Shown piece after piece: positions 58,778 to 64,000 of a DNA stretch of 64,000 nt. Positions within the stretch are counted from its first letter, which is position 1. Each line of letters begins with the position of its first letter. A program made the translations under genes and the position numbers. This stretch comes from Saccharothrix sp. ALI-22-I (GTDB lineage Bacteria > Actinomycetota > Actinomycetes > Mycobacteriales > Pseudonocardiaceae). The notes below the pieces were generated by a model that did not search any database, was not told the origin of the DNA, and saw nothing but the letters and a program-made list of their open reading frames with translations. The stretch lies in contig NZ_MTQP01000068.1 in assembly GCF_001984175.1 (NCBI RefSeq), positions 992,001 to 1,056,000 on the forward strand. The letters run 5' to 3'.

Positions 58778-59511
58778 CGGGCGCTCAACCGTTTGCGTTC
58801 CACGTACCACTCGGTACCCAGCACCACCTTGAACAGCGGCGGCGGCAGCTTGAGCAGGGCGGCGAGGGTGCGGGTGGACTCGCCGCCGGTGGTCTGCGTG
58901 GCGTGCGCCGCCATGGCCGCCCGCTTCACGTGCGCGTACGGCCGGACGTCCACCGAGTGGGTGATCTCGTGGCGGGCGGTGTAGGCCTTCTCGAACGGCG
59001 CCAGGTCGAACCGGCGGGCCAGCCGGGCGAGCCGCAGCCCGCGCAGCAGCAGGGTGCGGTCGACCGTTGCCTCCCACACGCGGGGTGTGCCGGCGAGTTC
59101 GGCGGCCAGCGTGCCGACCCGGTGCACCTGGACGTGGTCGGGGTGCCCGTAGCCGCCGCTGGGGTCGTAGGTGGACAGCAGGTCGGCGCGTTCCTCGTGC
59201 AGCAGCTCGGCCAGCCGTTCCGCGGCCTCGCCCACGTCGACGCGGGCGAAACCGTGCCGACCGTCCAAGCCGGAGTCCCGGTACCCCAGGAACTCCACCC
59301 GCGCGCACCCCAGCACGCGGGCCGAGGCGTGGGCCTCTCTGGTCCGGACCGCGCCGAGGTCGGGTTCGGGGGCGCTCAGCCCCCGTTCACCGGCGGTCGC
59401 GACGACCAGCACCACGCGGTGGCCCTCCTGCGCGAGGCGCGCCATCGTGCCGCCGGTCAACAGGGCTTCGTCGTCGGGGTGGGCGTGGAAGAAGACGCAC
59501 GTTCGGCTCAC
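58774..59511 (-). CDS. PIG-L family deacetylase (LmbE/MshB-like)
   Basis: 245 residues from the GTG at 59511 (MSRTCVFFHAHPDDEALLTG). Zinc motif AHPDDE (10-15) and the later HPDH are present. The family removes acetyl from N-acetylglucosamine-type groups on glycolipids, mycothiol precursors or antibiotics. Divergent from the GT4 gene (49 bp), coupled to the membrane protein. A conserved MshB/Mca role in mycothiol is possible, but the neighbours favour a glycolipid. Confidence 0.82.
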   Translation of the reverse strand: MSRTCVFFHAHPDDEALLTGGTMARLAQEGHRVVLVVATAGERGLSAPEPDLGAVRTREAHASARVLGCARVEFLGYRDSGLDGRHGFARVDVGEAAERLAELLHEERADLLSTYDPSGGYGHPDHVQVHRVGTLAAELAGTPRVWEATVDRTLLLRGLRLARLARRFDLAPFEKAYTARHEITHSVDVRPYAHVKRAAMAAHATQTTGGESTRTLAALLKLPPPLFKVVLGTEWYVERKRLSAR

Positions 59512-59560
59512 GGGTGCAAGAGTGTCAGTTGGTCCGTTCGGCGGCTTGACGGGAGTGCAC

Positions 59561-60628
59561 TTGTCGATCATCCACGTCACCGACTGCTTCCTGCCGCGCT
59601 TGGGCGGGATCGAGGTGCAGGTCGCCGGTCTGGCACGGGAGCAGGCGCTCTGTGGTGAGGACGTGCACGTGGTGACCGCGACCAGGCTCGCGTCACCGGG
59701 GGTCGGGTACTCGGTGCACCGGATCGCGGTGCGGCTGCCGTGGGACCTGCCCGTGCACCCGCGGGCCGGTTCGCATCTCGACCGGGTGATCGTCTCGCTG
59801 TCGCCGTCGGTGGTGTACGTGCACGTCGGCGCGATCTCGCCGTTCGCGTGGTCGGGGGTGCGGTCGGCTGTGCGGCTCGGGCTGCCGACGGTGGTCGTCG
59901 TGCACAGCATGTGGGACCCGGCCGTGCAGCGGTGCTACCGCGTGCTGGACCGGCTCGCCGCGTGGAGTTCTTCGCCGGTGGCGTTGGCGGCGGTGAGCCG
60001 TGCGGCGGCGGACCGGATGCGTGCGGCGGTGCCGGGCATCTCGGTGGGGGTGGTGCCGAACGGGATCACGCCGGAGCGGTGGCGGGGGATTCCGACGCAG
60101 CGACCGGACGACGCGGTGCACGTGGTGTCGGTGGGTCGGCTGGCGGCACGGAAGGAACCGATGGCGCTGCTGCGCGCGTTGCGCGCCGTTCGTGCCGACG
60201 TGCCGCTGCGGGCGACTCTGGCCGGCGCCGGGCCCGAGTCGGCGGCGATGCACCGGTACGTCGAGCGACACGGCATGAAGTGGGTAAACCTGCCCGGCCG
60301 CCTGGACCGCCAGGGTGTGGGCCACCTGCTGGCGGGGGCGGACGTGTTCGTCAACCCGGCGGCGCAGGAGGCGTTCGGCCTGGCGGCGTTGGAGGCACGG
60401 ACGGCGGGCGTGCCGGTGATCGCACGGCAGGGGACGGGCGTGGCGGACTTCGTGCGGGATGGCGTGGAGGGCCTGCTGACCGACGACTTGGCCGCCGGCA
60501 TCACGCGCCTGGTGTCGGACCGGGAGGAACGCTCCCGCATCGCCGAGCACAACCGGGGGACGGAACCCACCCATTGCACCTGGCCACGCGTCCTGGAGGC
60601 GCTGCGCGACTGCTCGGCGCGGGTGTGA
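59561..60628 (+). CDS. GT4-family glycosyltransferase
   Basis: 355 residues from the TTG at 59561 (MSIIHVTDCFLPRLGGIEVQ), with GGGAG 5 nt upstream; a GTG at 59555 is an alternative. GT-B fold with GRLAARKEPMALLRAL and EX7E in AAQEAFGLAALEARTAG. Probably transfers a sugar to a lipid or small acceptor in the cytoplasm. Divergent from the PIG-L/flippase pair, suggesting a shared envelope pathway. Confidence 0.82.
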   Translation: MSIIHVTDCFLPRLGGIEVQVAGLAREQALCGEDVHVVTATRLASPGVGYSVHRIAVRLPWDLPVHPRAGSHLDRVIVSLSPSVVYVHVGAISPFAWSGVRSAVRLGLPTVVVVHSMWDPAVQRCYRVLDRLAAWSSSPVALAAVSRAAADRMRAAVPGISVGVVPNGITPERWRGIPTQRPDDAVHVVSVGRLAARKEPMALLRALRAVRADVPLRATLAGAGPESAAMHRYVERHGMKWVNLPGRLDRQGVGHLLAGADVFVNPAAQEAFGLAALEARTAGVPVIARQGTGVADFVRDGVEGLLTDDLAAGITRLVSDREERSRIAEHNRGTEPTHCTWPRVLEALRDCSARV

Positions 60629-60631
60629 GGA

Positions 60632-61210
60632 CTAGAAGCTCAGTTCGCCCAGATCGACGGTGATCGGGACAGGTGCCGCCGTGATCGTCACCGGGCCTGC
60701 GGCGTGAACCGCCTGCTCCACCACGTAGTGGTCACCGTCCAGCCGGTACGCGGTGAGCTTCAGCTGGTGGAGATCGTTCTTCTGGTCGATCGTCCACACG
60801 TACGGCACGCCCGCTGAGGCGTAGGCATCCATCTTCGCCTCCCGCTCGGCGCGCGTGTTGCCGGGCGACCACACCTCGACCGCCAGCAACAGCGCCTCGG
60901 CCGGGAAGACCACGCCCGCAGGCCTGTCGACGATCACCACGTCGGGGATCAGTCCGGTGCGCAAGGTCGAGGAGATCTTCACGTTCACCGCCGGAACGGC
61001 GCGCAGGTCTTTGCGCTCGGCAGCGCGAACTGCGTTGCGGATCTGCACTGCCAGCTCGAAGGCGACCACCTGGTGTCCGTAGGTGGGCGCAGGTGACACG
61101 TGGAACTGCCCCAGAATCAGCTCGGTGCGTGACCCGTCCTCCGAAGGGGGCAGGGCCAGCCAGTCTTCGACTGTGTGCGGGCCGATCGGGTCTTGCAGGG
61201 CTGCGGACAT
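60632..61210 (-). CDS. Uma2/DUF820-family putative endonuclease
   Basis: 192 residues from the ATG at 61210, with GGAGG 7 nt upstream. The Uma2 family has a PD-(D/E)xK-like fold; here LIPDVVIVDRP supplies the Asp, and LLAVEVWSPGN with the downstream EREAKMDAY the Glu and Lys. Role unclear; members are often multicopy in actinobacteria. Only 3 bp from the convergent GT4 stop. Confidence 0.75.
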   Translation of the reverse strand: MSAALQDPIGPHTVEDWLALPPSEDGSRTELILGQFHVSPAPTYGHQVVAFELAVQIRNAVRAAERKDLRAVPAVNVKISSTLRTGLIPDVVIVDRPAGVVFPAEALLLAVEVWSPGNTRAEREAKMDAYASAGVPYVWTIDQKNDLHQLKLTAYRLDGDHYVVEQAVHAAGPVTITAAPVPITVDLGELSF

Positions 61211-61291
61211 GGCTCCACCTCCTGGATCGACTCGATTATGACCCTGCCACAATCCCACTGGGCGATACCGCCTCGACCAGGTGAAACGTGG

Positions 61292-61329
61292 AGCGGCCCC
61301 TCACCGGCGGAAGTTGGTGAGGGGCCGCT
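61292..61329. terminator. Hairpin between the subtilisin and Uma2 genes
   Basis: AGCGGCCCCTCACC (61292-61305) pairs perfectly with GGTGAGGGGCCGCT (61316-61329), 14 bp with a 10-nt loop. It lies 25 bp after the stop of the minus-strand protease and so probably terminates it before Uma2. Confidence 0.7.
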
Positions 61330-61354
61330 GTTGTGCGACAGGATTCGGGGACCG

Positions 61355-62917
61355 CTAGAGGTCGAGGGTCCAGGTGTCGATGTAGCCGGTGTCCTGGCCG
61401 AAGACGTCGCGCACGCGGAGCTGCCAGGTGCCGTTGGAGTCCTCCGTCGCCACGTTCACCGTGTAGGTGGCGTCGACGTTGTCCGCACCGTCCGTACCGG
61501 ACGAGACCTTGAGCTGCTTGACCGCGCCGCTCGGCGTGACCAGGTCGATCACCAGGTCACCCCGGTAGGTGTGCTTGACGTGCACCTCGACCGTGGACGA
61601 CGTGCCCGCCTTGCCGCCGCAGTCGGTCACCGCGATCGGGCTGGACGCGACGCCCATGTCCGGCACGGCCACGTCCGTCGCGTTGGTCTTGGCGGTGCAG
61701 CCGCCGGGCGGCGGGGTGGTGGCGCCGACGATCTTGAGCAGCTTGTTCGGCGAACCGCTGCCCGCGCCGCCGATCACGCCGTTCGTCGCGCCGTTCACCA
61801 GGGCGTCGCGCACCTGCTGCGGGGTCGCGGTGGGGTTCGCGGCCAGGTAGACGGCCGCCGCGCCGACCACGTGCGGCGTCGCCATGGACGTGCCGCTGAT
61901 GGTGTTGGTGGCGGTGTCGTTGGTGTACCAGGCCGACGTGATGGACGTGCCCGGCGCGAAGATGTCCAGGCAGGTGCCGAGGTTCGAGAACGACGACCGG
62001 GCGTCGGTGTTGGTCGTGGAACCGACCGTGATCGCCTCGGCGGTGCGCGCGGGGGAGTAGTTGCACGCGTCCGCGCCGTTGCTGTTGCCCGCCGCGATGC
62101 CGTACGTCACGCCGGACGCGATGGAGTTGCGCACGGCCTGGTCGACCGTGGCGTCCGCGCCGCCGCCGAGCGACATGTTCGCGACCGCCGGCTTGACCGC
62201 GTTGGCGGTCACCCAGTCGATACCCGCGATGACGCCCGCGTACGTGCCGGAGCCCGCGCAGTTCAGCACCCGCACGCCGACCAGCTTGGCCTTCTTCGCC
62301 ACGCCGTACGCGGTGCCGCCGACGGTGCCCGCCACGTGCGTGCCGTGGCCGTTGCAGTCGGTCGCGTCGGCGTCGTTGTCGACGGTGTCGCGACCGGTCA
62401 CGGCCCGCCCACCGAAGTCGCTGTGCGAGAACCGGATGCCCGTGTCGATGATGTAGGCGGTGACGCCCTCACCCTCGTTCGGGTAGGTGTAGGAGTTGTC
62501 CAACGGCAGCGCGGCCTGGTCGATCCGGTCCAGGCCCCACGACGGGGTCGGCGCCTGCGTGCCGGAGATCGTCACCTCGCCGTCCTGCTGCACGTACGAC
62601 ACCGACGGGTCGGCGGCCAGCTTGCGGGCCTGCGCCTCGGTCATGGTGGCCGAGAAGCCGCGCAGCGCGCTGGCGTACGTGTGCTTGACGTTCGCCTCGT
62701 ACTTGTTGCTCAACGTGTCCACGGTGCTCGTGCTCACGTCCTTGAGCACGACGATGTAGCTGTCCTTGACCGCGTTGGGCGCACCCAACCCGAGGATGGA
62801 GCCTTCCGCCGCCGCGGAGGTGAAGGTGGTCAGTGCGGCCGTGACCGCGAACGCCGTGCCCGTGGCCAGCCCGACACCGGCCAACCGCGTGGTCCAGGAC
62901 GCGCGAACGTCTCCCAT
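61355..62917 (-). CDS. Secreted S8 (subtilisin/proteinase K-like) protease with P-domain
   Basis: 520 residues. Signal peptide about 1-37 (ending SAAAEG), I9 propeptide about 50-118, catalytic domain with Asp158 (IIDTG), His191 (NGHGTHVAG), oxyanion Asn278 and Ser344 (GTSMATPHV). The C-terminal about 110 residues form a P/Homo-B beta-sandwich (VHVKHTYRGDLVIDLVTPSG) as in kexin-like and some bacterial proteases. No C-terminal membrane anchor, so it is not a mycosin of type VII secretion. ATG start with AGGAGA upstream. Confidence 0.92.
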   Translation of the reverse strand: MGDVRASWTTRLAGVGLATGTAFAVTAALTTFTSAAAEGSILGLGAPNAVKDSYIVVLKDVSTSTVDTLSNKYEANVKHTYASALRGFSATMTEAQARKLAADPSVSYVQQDGEVTISGTQAPTPSWGLDRIDQAALPLDNSYTYPNEGEGVTAYIIDTGIRFSHSDFGGRAVTGRDTVDNDADATDCNGHGTHVAGTVGGTAYGVAKKAKLVGVRVLNCAGSGTYAGVIAGIDWVTANAVKPAVANMSLGGGADATVDQAVRNSIASGVTYGIAAGNSNGADACNYSPARTAEAITVGSTTNTDARSSFSNLGTCLDIFAPGTSITSAWYTNDTATNTISGTSMATPHVVGAAAVYLAANPTATPQQVRDALVNGATNGVIGGAGSGSPNKLLKIVGATTPPPGGCTAKTNATDVAVPDMGVASSPIAVTDCGGKAGTSSTVEVHVKHTYRGDLVIDLVTPSGAVKQLKVSSGTDGADNVDATYTVNVATEDSNGTWQLRVRDVFGQDTGYIDTWTLDL

Positions 62918-63114
62918 GTCAGGGGGTCTCCTCTTCGCAGGGTGGGCGCCCGGCCGATGTCACCCCGATACCGACCGAACACGTTGAGTTGTTCCTAGTT
63001 CGCCCTGCGGGTGAGGCGCAATGATTTGTCGGTAACAACCGGCGAACAGCTCGTACACACCTATTCGCGCTGTGAACGAATTGGTGCCCAGAGTGACTGG
63101 ACCTGGATCACAAA

Positions 63115-63146
63115 ATATGCCCCCGGACAATGGTCCGGGGGCATAT
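63115..63146 (-). terminator. Terminator of the minus-strand 63173-63901 gene
   Basis: ATATGCCCCCGGAC (63115-63128) pairs perfectly with 63133-63146; 4-nt loop, and a T-rich run follows on the minus strand. One of the few hairpins here that resembles a classical Rho-independent terminator. Confidence 0.8.
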
Positions 63147-63172
63147 CGGCGGTATCGGTGCTGCTGAAAGGG

Positions 63173-63901
63173 TCAATCGCCGCGGCGCACCGCACCCAGG
63201 ATCTGCTGCTCGCCAGGGGTTGTGACCAGGCGCAACGGCCGCCACAGGTTCGTGCCGAGCGCGATCACCTGGTCGTCCTTGAGCGTGGTGAGCTGGTGCG
63301 CCATCTGCGGCGGCAGCCGCCAGATCTGGCTCGCCAACTGCGCCTGCCCGACCGGCAGCCGTTGCAGCAGCACCAGGTCCGCGGAATTCGCGGTGGTCGC
63401 CGCCTGCGGGTGCAAATACGGCAACACGTACATCGTGGTCTGCCACGGCGAGCGCGGCGGGAACAGTTCCTGCGGCACGTGGCCGCCGTCGTGCACGACC
63501 AGCAGCGGGCTGTCCTCCGACGGCCGCGGCAGCTCCACCGGGCTCAGCCGGCGCAACTGCACCAGCGGCGAGGGACGACCGTCCGCGCCGGCGCCGGCCG
63601 CGCGCACCACCGGCTGCCAGGCCGCCGGGCGGCCCGTCGCGATGGTGATCCACGCGCCCGTCGCCATCGCCCGCAGCGCGATCTGCCGGGCCAGGTACAG
63701 CCCGCCGACCACGACCATGCGGGTCGGCGCGGACCGCAGCACCGAGATCGTCAGCGGCTCGCCCTGCAGACCCGAGCCGAGCACCATGCCGCCGCGGTCG
63801 CCCGACGGGCTCACCACGTCCAGCATCTGGGGCGACACCAAGAATTCCGGCGCCACGCCCTTGCCGTTGCCCTGCGCGTCCAGCAGTCGGGAGTTGGTCA
63901 C
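63173..63901 (-). CDS. Uncharacterised protein, possibly type VII secretion-associated
   Basis: 242 residues, GTG start overlapping the upstream stop (GTGA). No signal peptide, no clear motif; the middle is hydrophobic (TRMVVVGGLYLARQIALRAM) but soluble-looking overall. I recall unannotated proteins of this kind beside type VII secretion genes in Pseudonocardiales, but cannot confirm it here. Function unknown. Confidence 0.55.
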   Translation of the reverse strand: MTNSRLLDAQGNGKGVAPEFLVSPQMLDVVSPSGDRGGMVLGSGLQGEPLTISVLRSAPTRMVVVGGLYLARQIALRAMATGAWITIATGRPAAWQPVVRAAGAGADGRPSPLVQLRRLSPVELPRPSEDSPLLVVHDGGHVPQELFPPRSPWQTTMYVLPYLHPQAATTANSADLVLLQRLPVGQAQLASQIWRLPPQMAHQLTTLKDDQVIALGTNLWRPLRLVTTPGEQQILGAVRRGD

Positions 63902-64000
63902 GCCACACCTCCCAGCGGCAGCGTCGCGGCCAACCCGGCGACCTGGAGGCCGTTCAACGGGGTCAGCGTGATGTCGAGCTTGTCGGCCAACGCGTTGAGC
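63898..64000 (-). CDS. C-terminal end of an upstream gene, possibly EccE
   Basis: The window ends inside this gene; only the last 33 residues are seen. They begin LNALADKLDITLTPLNGLQV and end AGLAATLPLGGVA before a TGA. The ATLPLGG-type ending is reminiscent of EccE proteins of type VII secretion, a weak resemblance. Coupled by 4 bp to the next gene. Confidence 0.4.
   Translation of the reverse strand, partial: LNALADKLDITLTPLNGLQVAGLAATLPLGGVA

Noticed and set aside
61355..62917. Mycosin (MycP) of type VII secretion
   Set aside because: It has an I9 propeptide and a C-terminal P-domain, and lacks the C-terminal transmembrane anchor.

Overview
The window comes from a high-GC actinomycete, most likely of the order Pseudonocardiales (Saccharothrix/Lentzea/Actinosynnema-like). 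The reasons are the very GC-rich codon use, frequent GTG and TTG starts, a TTG-start rpoB, zinc-ribbon forms of S14 and L36, a short adenylate kinase, and an Mce operon sitting between rplL and rpoB. No search could be run, so genus is an inference.

Layout. (1) 1-660: the end of rplJ, then rplL and a strong hairpin. (2) 895-12193: a complete Mce lipid-import operon (ATPase, two YrbE permeases, MceA-F, two Mce-associated membrane proteins), tightly overlapped and inserted inside the rplJL-rpoBC neighbourhood. (3) 12506-20197: rpoB and rpoC with promoter and terminator. (4) 20224-34516: an accessory region inserted between rpoC and rpsL. It holds a nucleotidyltransferase-fold protein that has lost catalytic residues, an XRE/NB-ARC regulator, an O-methyltransferase, a cytochrome P450, and then a seven-gene plus-strand run. 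That run is a 72-residue peptide made of seven [LM]xxRTEW heptads, a DMT/EamA exporter, an SDR epimerase-like protein lacking the catalytic Tyr, a GT4 glycosyltransferase, a cysteine-rich PP-loop ATPase, a class V PLP enzyme and a SAM methyltransferase. It is followed on the minus strand by a small HTH/RelE-like pair, a zinc-ribbon protein and an APH-fold kinase. (5) 34517-39291: the str operon (rpsL, rpsG, fusA, tuf). (6) 39619-49260: the S10 and spc ribosomal protein genes. (7) 49892-57870: secY-adk-map, infA-rpmJ-rpsM-rpsK-rpsD-rpoA-rplQ and truA. (8) 57836-60628: an envelope-glycan-like trio (LPG-synthase-fold membrane protein, PIG-L deacetylase, GT4 glycosyltransferase). (9) 60632-64000: a Uma2-family protein, a secreted subtilisin with a P-domain, and two genes at the likely edge of a type VII secretion locus.

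How it works together. Most of the window is transcription and translation machinery in the conserved actinobacterial order. Transcript structure shows as short overlaps (GTGA/ATGA) inside operons and as long GC-rich hairpins between them. The leaders of the str and S10 operons share an identical 15-nt element.

The most interesting part is 20-33 kb. The heptad-repeat peptide has a strong ribosome-binding site, heads an apparent biosynthetic operon, and faces a divergent P450. The simplest reading is a multi-core ribosomally made, post-translationally modified peptide (RiPP) pathway with an unusual enzyme set. I recognise no classical RiPP maturase in it, so this is a hypothesis; the repeat structure itself is read directly from the sequence.
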